DNA from: Oceanospirillaceae bacterium
Lineage (GTDB): Bacteria; Pseudomonadota; Gammaproteobacteria; Pseudomonadales; Balneatricaceae
Assembly (NCBI GenBank): GCA_023954795.1
Contig: JAGSHA010000245.1
Coordinates: 1-5,305, forward strand
Reading direction: 5' to 3'
DNA length: 5,305 bases
The notes under the pieces were generated by a model. It did no database searches and was not told the origin of the DNA. It saw only the letters and a list, made by a program, of their open reading frames with translations. Positions 1 through 5,305 of the stretch are shown here, piece by piece (position 1 is the stretch's first letter; the number at the start of each line of letters is the position of its first letter). The translations under genes were made by a program, and so were the position numbers.

Positions 1-44
1 AAGCCCTTCTGCAAGCTGCGTCATACGAATAACTAAAACAAAAA

Positions 45-1175
45 ATGAGCGGTAGGCGGATGACAGTATTTTTTCAGCGTTTTTCTCAGGGCGGCGACAG
101 TTGGTCGGTGGCTGTGAAAGACACCATCGATGTGGCGGGCTGGCCAACCAAAGCGGGTTGCCGGGCGCTGGATGATGCGAAGCCTGCTGAACAGAATGCA
201 GATGTTGTTCAAGCCGCACTGGATGCGGGTTGCCGTTTGGTCGGCAAAACCAATACCCACGAACTTGCTTATGGCATGACTGGCCTGAATGAGTGGGCGG
301 GTACCCCGGTGAATCATCGTTACCCGGACCTGATACCAGGTGGTTCCTCCAGCGGTTCAGCTGTGGCTGTTGCCTCTGCACTGGCTGATTTTTCAATAGG
401 GACGGATACCGGCGGGTCTATCCGTGTCCCGGCTGCGTGTTGTGGCGTATATGGCCTCAAGCCAACATTCGGTCGTATCAGTCGCTGTGGTGCGATGCCA
501 ACTGAAACATCACTGGATTGCGTAGGCCCGTTTGCAGATTCCAGCGAAATGCTGATCAACGCCATGAAGGTGCTTGATCCTGAGTTTTCCCCGTTAAGTG
601 GCCTGAGTGAAATTCGACTGGGTATGGTGGCTGTTGATGCCGACCCACTGATTAAGGGGACAGTTGCGCGCTTTATTCAGCGTACCGAACTGACCACCAA
701 AGAGGTTGAGCTGACCGGCATGCATGAAGCTTTTGTGGCCGGTATGAGTCTGATTAACGCGGAAACTTTTGCGGCCTGCGGCCATCTGCTGGCCACCGGA
801 AAAGTGGGTGATGATGTTGCGCAGCGATTAGCAAAGGCCAAAGACACCTCTGCGGCTGACATTGCACAGGCTGAAGCTGTTCGCGCTCGATTTACCCGTG
901 AGGTTGATCTGGCGCTCGAAACCGTCACCGCGCTGGTGATGCCTACGCTGCCATCTTTTCCGATGTCTCTGGCCGATGCACAGGCAGGCAAGACCGATCT
1001 GCAGATCTCGGCACTGGTACGACCGTTTAATCTTTCTGGCCATCCGGCCTTGACCATCCCTTTAGAAACCGAAGATCAGCGACCTGTTGGATTGCAGCTG
1101 GTGGGGCGTAAAGGGGATGACGAACTGCTATGTGAACTTGCTCGGATCATGAGCGCCTTTATTTCCCAATCCTAA
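45..1175 (+). CDS. iacH: Amidase-signature family hydrolase, IacH-like
   Basis: Member of the amidase signature family, Ser-cisSer-Lys amide hydrolases of the cytoplasm. The triad is visible in the 376-residue product: Lys25 in the VAVKDTIDV block, Ser101 at the start of the GGSSSGSA loop, and the nucleophile Ser125 in GTDTGGSIRVPA. The Ser101-Ser125 spacing of 24 matches Ser217-Ser241 of fatty acid amide hydrolase. The product is short for the family (usually 450-500 residues) and its central motif resembles the compact plant indole-3-acetamide hydrolase AMI1. First gene of the iac-like operon, 24 bases before iacA. Homologs in iac clusters are called IacH; their substrate is not established, and release of IAA from indole-3-acetamide or an IAA conjugate is an inference. 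The start is uncertain: ATG 45 has no Shine-Dalgarno, and the in-frame ATG at 60 (GAG at 48-50 upstream) is equally plausible and would remove five residues. No signal peptide is seen. Confidence 0.87.
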   Translation: MSGRRMTVFFQRFSQGGDSWSVAVKDTIDVAGWPTKAGCRALDDAKPAEQNADVVQAALDAGCRLVGKTNTHELAYGMTGLNEWAGTPVNHRYPDLIPGGSSSGSAVAVASALADFSIGTDTGGSIRVPAACCGVYGLKPTFGRISRCGAMPTETSLDCVGPFADSSEMLINAMKVLDPEFSPLSGLSEIRLGMVAVDADPLIKGTVARFIQRTELTTKEVELTGMHEAFVAGMSLINAETFAACGHLLATGKVGDDVAQRLAKAKDTSAADIAQAEAVRARFTREVDLALETVTALVMPTLPSFPMSLADAQAGKTDLQISALVRPFNLSGHPALTIPLETEDQRPVGLQLVGRKGDDELLCELARIMSAFISQS

Positions 1176-1199
1176 TAAGAACAGAGTGGAGCCTGAACA

Positions 1200-2348
1200 A
1201 TGCCTTCCAACGTTTTAGATAAGTCCGCCTGGGGTGGTGCAGAGGAGTTTGATTCTCTGCTTGCGGATATCCGCAGCCGCCGTCAGGAATTCGAAGATCA
1301 GAAATATATCTCACAGGATATTATCGAGCGCTTTAAGCAGATCGGTGTTTACCGTTCGCTGGTACCTGAACGTTTTGGTGGCGATGCCAAGTCTCCGTCT
1401 GAATTTCTGCAAATGGTGGAAGCGATCTCCGCTGCAGACGGTTCTGCAGGTTGGGTTGCCAGCTTTGGTATGTACCCGATGTATCTGGCGTCCTTGCCGG
1501 TAGAAACCATCGAAAAGGTGTGGAAAGAAACCCCGGATGTGGTGTTTGCCGGTGGCATCTTCCCGCCACAGCCCGCTAAGCGGGTCGAAGGCGGATTTCA
1601 GGTCAAAGGCCGCTGGCAGTTTGGCAGCGGTTCAATGGGCGCAACGGTGTGTGGTGTGGGCATTATGCCGGATGACGGCGAATCCCTGCCGCGTATGGCC
1701 GTGATGCCGCGTGAAAAGCTGACCATCGAGAAGACCTGGAATGTCATTGGCATGGTGGGTACGGGCTCGCATGATCTGGTCGTTGATAACGTGGTGGTGC
1801 CGGAAGACTGGACCTTCACCCGCGGTGGTAAACCTAACCTGGATGATCCGTTCTTCAAATATCCCTCGCTGGCGTTTGCCGCTCAGGTGCTGTCCGTCAC
1901 CACGCTGGGTCTGGCACGGGAAGCCATTGACGTTGTGCGGGGCATGGCGGCAGGGCGCAAGTCTGTCACCGGCGCACCGAACCTGGGCGAGCGTGAATAC
2001 GTGCAGATTGAGATCGCTAAAGCCGAAGCCAAGCTACGTTCCTCCCGTGCATTTTTCTTTGAAGCCACGGATGACGCCTGGGATGTGATTGTCTCTGGTA
2101 ACCAGCCAACACCGGATCAGGTCAGCATGATCCGCCTGGCCGCCACCAACCTGACCCATGAATGCGCAGAAGCGATCCGTATTGCATACGAAGTCTCCGG
2201 TATGACGGGTGCTTACAACGATCACCCGCTGTCCCGCATCCTGCGCGATTCACATATGTGTACCCAGCACGCCTTCATGGGGGCGATCACCTACAAAAAT
2301 GCCGGAGCTATGTTGTTCGATCACAAACCCCTGCCGGGTTATCTGTGA
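1200..2348 (+). CDS. iacA: Flavin-dependent indole/IAA monooxygenase, IacA-like (acyl-CoA dehydrogenase fold)
   Basis: Two-component flavin monooxygenase of the acyl-CoA dehydrogenase fold (group D, HpaB/DszC-like), 382 residues, a normal full length. The N-terminal helical domain (about 10-110) has the pattern IGVYRSLVPERFGG (48-61) and AADGSAGW (78-85). The middle beta domain includes KGRWQFGSGS (136-145), usual in flavin-contacting strands, and TWNVIGMVGTGSHDLVVDNV (179-198). The C-terminal helical domain includes PLSRILRDSHM (343-353). Published IacA homologs hydroxylate the indole ring of IAA as the first catabolic step and turn indole into indigo; they need reduced flavin from a separate reductase (IacG), which is not in this window. 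The start ATG has a good Shine-Dalgarno, GGAG at 1188-1191, eight bases away. Family membership is clear from sequence; the IAA substrate is inferred from the gene neighbourhood. A true acyl-CoA dehydrogenase is the main alternative, made unlikely by the adjacent Rieske oxygenase and iac-like gene order. Confidence 0.88.
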   Translation: MPSNVLDKSAWGGAEEFDSLLADIRSRRQEFEDQKYISQDIIERFKQIGVYRSLVPERFGGDAKSPSEFLQMVEAISAADGSAGWVASFGMYPMYLASLPVETIEKVWKETPDVVFAGGIFPPQPAKRVEGGFQVKGRWQFGSGSMGATVCGVGIMPDDGESLPRMAVMPREKLTIEKTWNVIGMVGTGSHDLVVDNVVVPEDWTFTRGGKPNLDDPFFKYPSLAFAAQVLSVTTLGLAREAIDVVRGMAAGRKSVTGAPNLGEREYVQIEIAKAEAKLRSSRAFFFEATDDAWDVIVSGNQPTPDQVSMIRLAATNLTHECAEAIRIAYEVSGMTGAYNDHPLSRILRDSHMCTQHAFMGAITYKNAGAMLFDHKPLPGYL

Positions 2349-2406
2349 TCCGACCGTAGTCCTGACTGAATCTGACCAAGACACACAATAAATAAGAGTG
2401 AGAGTT

Positions 2407-2766
2407 ATGAGCGAAAACACTACACACCGGGTTCTTTTCTGCATCGGCGTTAATCAGAACTTTATGGATGCACAGCAAAGCGAGATGGGCGATGTATGGC
2501 AGGCGTTCAGCGCCATGATGAAAGGCATTGCCGAACTGCCGGATGTGAACGTGCTGGGCATCATGGATGACGACCGCATTCAGGTCGGACCGTCTACCTC
2601 TTCCCCCTGGACCGCTTACATCATGGCCGACGTGCCGGATCTGGAAACCGTGATTGCAGCTTGTGATTTCTTCCGCAGCACGCCGGTCGGTGATGGCACT
2701 TACAAGCTGTGGAAGTACTGCAAGGTTGAGGCCCGTATCGGCCGCGAACTCGTTGTTCCTGCTTGA
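2407..2766 (+). CDS. iacB: Small alpha/beta protein of unknown function, IacB-like
   Basis: A 119-residue cytoplasmic protein with no signal peptide or membrane segment. The pattern is beta-alpha-beta-beta-alpha-beta: strand 8-15 (RVLFCIGV), long helix about 24-44, strand 48-55 (VNVLGIMD), strand 69-76 (TAYIMADV), helix 78-92, and a last strand 99-115 around YKLWKYCKVEARIG. This suggests a ferredoxin-like dimeric alpha/beta-barrel, a fold read by eye rather than by structure prediction. The position after iacA and before iacI matches IacB, which is conserved in IAA-degrading clusters but has no agreed biochemical role. The ATG at 2407 was chosen over an in-frame GTG at 2398 because the purine-rich AGAGTGAGAG just upstream can act as a Shine-Dalgarno. 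It sits 58 bases after iacA and 34 before iacI. Help in handling an unstable indole intermediate, by analogy to other alpha/beta-barrel proteins, is only a guess. Confidence 0.8.
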   Translation: MSENTTHRVLFCIGVNQNFMDAQQSEMGDVWQAFSAMMKGIAELPDVNVLGIMDDDRIQVGPSTSSPWTAYIMADVPDLETVIAACDFFRSTPVGDGTYKLWKYCKVEARIGRELVVPA

Positions 2767-2800
2767 TTTCTGGCCTGATAACTGGATCGGAGTTGAACTG

Positions 2801-3322
2801 ATGGCTACCCGCGAAACTGTTGCTTCACTGTCGAAACGCTTGCAGGCCTTCGAGGATGAAAAAGCGATTCGTACCTGTATGAACCAGTACATGTACCTCT
2901 GCGACATCCTGGATGTGGGTTTCCCTCTGGATGATCTGATGGTGCTGTTCACTGAAGACGCTGTGTGGGAAGGCCGTGGTCGCCGCTATGGCAAAACCTT
3001 CGGTCAGCATCAAGGCAAGGATGCGATCCGCGCCATGTTCGCTAAATACACTCAGCCGCCCGCGCACTTCGACACCAACGTGCACTTCCTGACCAGTGAG
3101 CTGATCGATGTGCAAGACGGTGAAGCCACGGGTAGCTGGGTGCTGCTGCAGACTTCCACGTTTAGCAGTGGCAAGTCGCAGCTGAGCAGTGCCCGTTTGA
3201 GTGTGAAGTTTCGCTGTGATGACGGTATCTGGCGTATGAGCCACTTTCAAACCGAAAGCCTATTTAACCGGCCGGTGACGACACCCTGGGATCAGCCCGC
3301 TGATCTGCCTGTACCTGAGTGA
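2801..3322 (+). CDS. iacI: NTF2/SnoaL-like protein, IacI-like
   Basis: A 173-residue protein of the NTF2/SnoaL-like cone fold. The N-terminal helices (about 4-35, including LQAFEDEKAIRTCMNQYMYLC) are followed by FTEDAVWEGRG (50-60), a characteristic first-strand motif of the fold. The helix GKDAIRAMFAKY (72-83) follows, then strands in VHFLTSELIDVQDGEATGSW (94-113) and RLSVKFRCDDGIWRMSHFQT (132-151). A proline-rich tail ends the chain. The ATG has a CGGAG Shine-Dalgarno at 2788-2792, eight bases away. Its place just before the Rieske alpha gene matches IacI of iac clusters. Members of the fold act as isomerases, cyclases, hydratases or non-catalytic subunits, and Rieske beta subunits share it, so the biochemical role here cannot be read from sequence. 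A hydratase/isomerase on an oxidised indole or an accessory oxygenase subunit are the possibilities I would weigh first. Confidence 0.84.
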   Translation: MATRETVASLSKRLQAFEDEKAIRTCMNQYMYLCDILDVGFPLDDLMVLFTEDAVWEGRGRRYGKTFGQHQGKDAIRAMFAKYTQPPAHFDTNVHFLTSELIDVQDGEATGSWVLLQTSTFSSGKSQLSSARLSVKFRCDDGIWRMSHFQTESLFNRPVTTPWDQPADLPVPE

Positions 3323-3365
3323 TGCAGCCTATCCCGGCCGTTGTGAATTGAAACAAATAATAAGA

Positions 3366-3379
3366 ATGGGGAACCCCAT
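3366..3379 (+). promoter_or_regulatory. Hairpin enclosing the iacC ribosome binding site
   Basis: The bases ATGGGGAACCCCAT form an inverted repeat: a five-base-pair stem ATGGG/CCCAT with loop GAAC, whose outer loop bases could also pair. The left arm and loop hold the only Shine-Dalgarno-like run (GGGGA, 3368-3372) for the iacC ATG at 3378, and the right arm ends in the first two bases of that start codon. In RNA this could lower initiation until ribosomes or another factor open it. The structure is short, so a role in control is inference. Confidence 0.4.
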
Positions 3380-4655
3380 GACCGACATGATTGACGTAAA
3401 ACCCGTAGTTGCAGACTACGAGAGCCTGATTAAACCAGACCAGGTTCACACCTCCCTTTACTCCCATCCGGAGATCTTCGAGGAAGAGCTGGACAAGATT
3501 TTTAACAACACCTGGGTTTGGGTAGGTCACGAAAGCGAAGTGCCGGATGTTGGCTCTTACAAAACCGCGATGATTGGTCGCCACTCGGTGATCGTCAGCC
3601 GTGATCGTAAGAAAAATATCCATGTATTGCTGAACCGCTGCCGTCACCGTGCAGCGACTGTCTGTGAAGGCAAAAAAGGCAAGACCAAAAGCTTCATGTG
3701 CCCATACCACGGCTGGGGTTACTCACTGGACGGTGCGCTGCGTGCAGTACCTAAACCAGAAGAGTACGAAGGTGTCTTCGAGAAGTCTGAATTGCCACTG
3801 GTGAGCCTGCGTTTTGAAACCTATCAGGGCCTGATCTTTGCAACCTTCAAAGAAGATCTGGAACCGCTGGAAGATTTCCTCGGTGGTGCAAAGAAATGGA
3901 TCGATCTGTTCATTAAGCAAGGTGGTGGTTATCCACTGAAAGTGCTGGGCGATCACCGTTTCCGTTTTCCGGGTAACTGGAAGATCCAGCTGGAAAACAC
4001 CACGGATGCGTACCACTTCCCGATTGTTCATAAGTCGTTTGTTTCCTCCGTGGATGACCAGACCGCTGAAGTGTTCGATTTCCTCGACGGTGAAGGTCAC
4101 GTGGAAGATCTGGGTAACGGTCACAGTGTGATGGTGATGATTCCTGAGTTGGTGGATCTGGACAACGATCTGGAAGCCGCGATTCCTGAACGTTTTCAGG
4201 AGCTGGCGGATGAGCTGGCTGCAGAAGGGCATTCAGATCTGGAAGTCCGTCGTATGGTGCGTGCCGTTGGCGGTTCTGGTTTCAACCTGAACCTGTTCCC
4301 GAACGTTGCCTGCTCCATGGCGTTCTTCCGTACCTTGGTGCCGATCTCCGTCAACGAGACTGAAATTCATCACGTGGCACTGGGTGGCGAAGGTGCGCCG
4401 AGTGGCTTCAACCAGATGCGTATGCGCTTGCATGAGCATTTTCAGGGACCGATGGGCTTTGGTACGCCGGATGATGCGGAAGCATGGGAACGGGTACAGA
4501 AAGGCTCTCAGGCGGGCAGTGACGAGTGGATTCTGCTGAACCGTGGACAGTCGAAGCTGACAACCAGCCCGGACGGTAATGTATCCGGCGCGGTGTGCTC
4601 AGAAACCGGAATGCGCGCTGCTTACCAGCAGTGGAAAAAGATGATGACCGTCTGA
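3378..4655 (+). CDS. iacC: Rieske non-heme iron oxygenase alpha subunit, IacC-like
   Basis: Catalytic large subunit of an aromatic-ring-hydroxylating oxygenase, 425 residues from the chosen start, a usual length. The Rieske [2Fe-2S] ligands are Cys88-x-His90 and Cys108-Pro-Tyr-His111, separated by 17 residues as in the family. The mononuclear iron site shows His213 and His218 in DAYHFPIVH, with Asp210 placed like Asp205 of naphthalene dioxygenase; the carboxylate ligand is expected in GTPDDAEAW at Asp365 or Asp366. All metal ligands therefore appear intact. Published IacC homologs, with a beta subunit and reductase, convert dioxindole-3-acetic acid toward catechol. The beta subunit follows 26 bases downstream; the reductase is not in the window. 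The start is ATG 3378 with GGGGA upstream; in-frame TTG 3348 and ATG 3366 are less likely. Codon use is rich in CTG, CGT, GGT and AAC, fitting good expression. The enzyme class is certain; the substrate is inferred from context. Confidence 0.92.
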   Translation: MTDMIDVKPVVADYESLIKPDQVHTSLYSHPEIFEEELDKIFNNTWVWVGHESEVPDVGSYKTAMIGRHSVIVSRDRKKNIHVLLNRCRHRAATVCEGKKGKTKSFMCPYHGWGYSLDGALRAVPKPEEYEGVFEKSELPLVSLRFETYQGLIFATFKEDLEPLEDFLGGAKKWIDLFIKQGGGYPLKVLGDHRFRFPGNWKIQLENTTDAYHFPIVHKSFVSSVDDQTAEVFDFLDGEGHVEDLGNGHSVMVMIPELVDLDNDLEAAIPERFQELADELAAEGHSDLEVRRMVRAVGGSGFNLNLFPNVACSMAFFRTLVPISVNETEIHHVALGGEGAPSGFNQMRMRLHEHFQGPMGFGTPDDAEAWERVQKGSQAGSDEWILLNRGQSKLTTSPDGNVSGAVCSETGMRAAYQQWKKMMTV

Positions 4656-4681
4656 ACGACTGATAACGGAGAGACAGAACA

Positions 4682-5161
4682 ATGACCGATTTGAATTTGC
4701 TGAATCAGGTGACGGCCTTCATCAACACCGAAGCCGACATGCTGGATTTTGATGAGTATCAGGCGTGGCTGAACCTGTGGACCGATAACGGCGTGTACGT
4801 CGTGCCGATCGATCCAAAGGAAACCGATTTCGCCAACACGCTGAATTTCGCCTATGACAAAGCCGACATGCGCAAACTGCGCGTGGCGCGACTGGAAAGT
4901 GGTGAAGCGGTATCCACCCAGACTACGGATAAGACGGTTCGTGCCATGTCTCGTTTCCGTATTCTGGACAGTAACGACACTCACGTGACTGTGCGTTGTG
5001 CGATGAACCTGAGCGAATGTCGTCACGGTAACCTGCGCAGCTATCCGGCTGATGTGACTTACACGCTGCTGAAAGCGGACAACGAATTCCGTATTGAGGA
5101 AAAAGTGATTCGCCTGCAGAACTCCGACGCGTATCTCAGCAGCATCGGCTACATCCTGTAA
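4682..5161 (+). CDS. iacD: Rieske oxygenase beta subunit, IacD-like
   Basis: Small subunit of the ring-hydroxylating oxygenase, 159 residues, typical for the family. It has the NTF2-like fold of beta subunits: N-terminal helix about 3-20, the DFDEYQAWLNLWTDNGVYVV stretch (22-41) typical of benzoate/anthranilate-type beta subunits, a loop and helix near 52-72 (ending in RKLRVARLES), strand RFRIL (91-95), and later strands around 101-118, 123-130 and 134-146. It binds no metal itself and is expected to form a hetero-oligomer with the alpha subunit encoded just before it. The ATG follows a CGGAGAG Shine-Dalgarno at 4667-4673. The stop codon TAA is itself part of the strong ribosome binding site of the next gene. 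IacD by position; the beta-subunit family is clear. Confidence 0.9.
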   Translation: MTDLNLLNQVTAFINTEADMLDFDEYQAWLNLWTDNGVYVVPIDPKETDFANTLNFAYDKADMRKLRVARLESGEAVSTQTTDKTVRAMSRFRILDSNDTHVTVRCAMNLSECRHGNLRSYPADVTYTLLKADNEFRIEEKVIRLQNSDAYLSSIGYIL

Positions 5162-5171
5162 GGAGGTGATC
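5159..5171 (+). promoter_or_regulatory. Extended Shine-Dalgarno of iacE
   Basis: TAAGGAGGTGATC is a perfect 13-base complement of the standard bacterial 16S rRNA 3' end (GATCACCTCCTTA). It includes the TAA stop codon of iacD and abuts the iacE ATG at 5172, with the GGAGG core five bases from the start. A ribosome ending iacD would already lie on this site, which favours efficient coupled initiation of iacE. The complementarity is seen directly; coupling is inference. Confidence 0.85.
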
Positions 5172-5305
5172 ATGAACCAGATTTCCAAGGGATCACACGC
5201 GGGGCAGGACTCAAAACAGGTTGCACTGGTCACCGGCGCTGCACAGGGGCTGGGCAAAGCGATTGCTCAGAGCCTGTTCAATGCGGGCTTTGCGGTGGTG
5301 ATTAC
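5172..5305 (+). CDS. iacE: Short-chain dehydrogenase/reductase, IacE-like, 5' part only
   Basis: N-terminal 44 codons of a classical short-chain dehydrogenase/reductase cut by the window edge; family members are usually about 250 residues. After a polar lead of about 16 residues comes the first Rossmann strand VALVTGAAQGLGKAIAQSL (17-35), with the NAD(P)-binding TGxxxGxG motif as Thr21-Gly22 to Gly28, then the second strand FAVVI (40-44). The catalytic Ser-Tyr-Lys lies outside the window. Ten bases separate it from iacD, and its ribosome binding site is unusually strong. Published IacE homologs act with IacA in making dioxindole-3-acetic acid from IAA. Cofactor preference cannot be judged because the acidic or basic residue after the second strand is not visible. 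The family is certain; the IacE name comes from the operon order. Confidence 0.85.
   Translation, partial: MNQISKGSHAGQDSKQVALVTGAAQGLGKAIAQSLFNAGFAVVI

Noticed and set aside
1..36. Possible 3' end of an upstream gene: one frame reads ALLQAASYE and stops at 30-32, another reads KPFCKLRHTNN and stops at 34-36.
   Set aside because: Only 9-11 codons are visible and two frames are equally open, so neither can be supported. It may equally be untranslated leader.
1200..2348. Reading the 382-residue protein as a fatty-acid acyl-CoA dehydrogenase.
   Set aside because: Overall fold fits, but the neighbours are oxygenase and iac-like genes with no CoA ligase, thiolase or enoyl-CoA hydratase, and the motifs fit the group D flavin monooxygenases better.
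2308..2952. A 214-codon open frame on the minus strand across iacB and parts of its neighbours.
   Set aside because: It lies opposite three well-supported genes, has no recognisable domain and no convincing ribosome binding site. It is explained as a shadow of the + strand codon bias.
3341..3371. Possible internal promoter before iacC: TTGTGA or TTGAAA as a -35 box.
   Set aside because: At a 16-18 base spacing there is no -10-like hexamer; the sequence there is the GC-rich GAATGGGGAACC run. An internal promoter is not supported.
4184..4201. Inverted repeat TCCTGAA-CGTT-TTCAGGA that could form a seven-base-pair hairpin.
   Set aside because: It lies inside the iacC coding sequence with no T-run after it, and is most simply a chance result of the codons for PERFQE. 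Not a terminator.
4622..5257. A 211-codon open frame on the minus strand opposite iacD.
   Set aside because: It has a His/Val/Gln-rich composition typical of antisense shadows, no motif, and lies fully opposite the end of iacC, all of iacD and the start of iacE.
1..5305. Search by eye for CRISPR arrays, tRNA genes, insertion sequences, transposon ends and phage genes.
   Set aside because: No repeated spacer pattern, tRNA-like cloverleaf, transposase or terminal inverted repeats were seen. The window is almost fully filled by the seven genes.

Overview
This window reads as the front and middle of an indole-3-acetic acid (IAA, auxin) catabolism operon of the iac type, on the + strand throughout. 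The gene order is amidase (iacH-like), acyl-CoA-dehydrogenase-fold flavin monooxygenase (iacA-like), small alpha/beta protein (iacB-like), NTF2/SnoaL-fold protein (iacI-like), Rieske oxygenase alpha subunit (iacC-like), Rieske oxygenase beta subunit (iacD-like), and the start of a short-chain dehydrogenase (iacE-like) that runs off the right edge. From memory, this H-A-B-I-C-D-E order is that of the iac cluster of Acinetobacter, whereas Pseudomonas putida 1290 arranges the same genes differently. The combination of protein families and their order identifies the system more securely than any single gene.

Organism: the moderate GC content (mid-50s percent by eye), strong Shine-Dalgarno sites complementary to a standard 16S tail, and CTG/CGT/GGT-rich codon use suggest a gammaproteobacterium. 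The sequence does not settle the genus. Nothing indicates a plasmid, phage or transposon.

Layout: positions 1-44 are a short leader with no recognisable promoter. Seven genes follow with gaps of about 10-60 bases and no terminator-like hairpin plus T-run, consistent with one transcript. Two translation-initiation regions stand out. The iacC start lies in a small GC-rich hairpin that covers its Shine-Dalgarno. The iacE start is preceded by a 13-base perfect complement of the 16S 3' end that includes the iacD stop codon.

How the genes work together (pathway from published work on iac homologs; assignment here by inference): IacA hydroxylates the indole ring of IAA using reduced flavin. With the dehydrogenase IacE it leads to dioxindole-3-acetic acid. 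The Rieske oxygenase IacC/IacD then breaks this down toward catechol. The expected partners, a Rieske reductase (IacF) and a flavin reductase (IacG), are not in the window and would be expected to the right. IacH, IacB and IacI have no firmly established roles. The system is therefore not new, but three of its seven genes remain functionally open.
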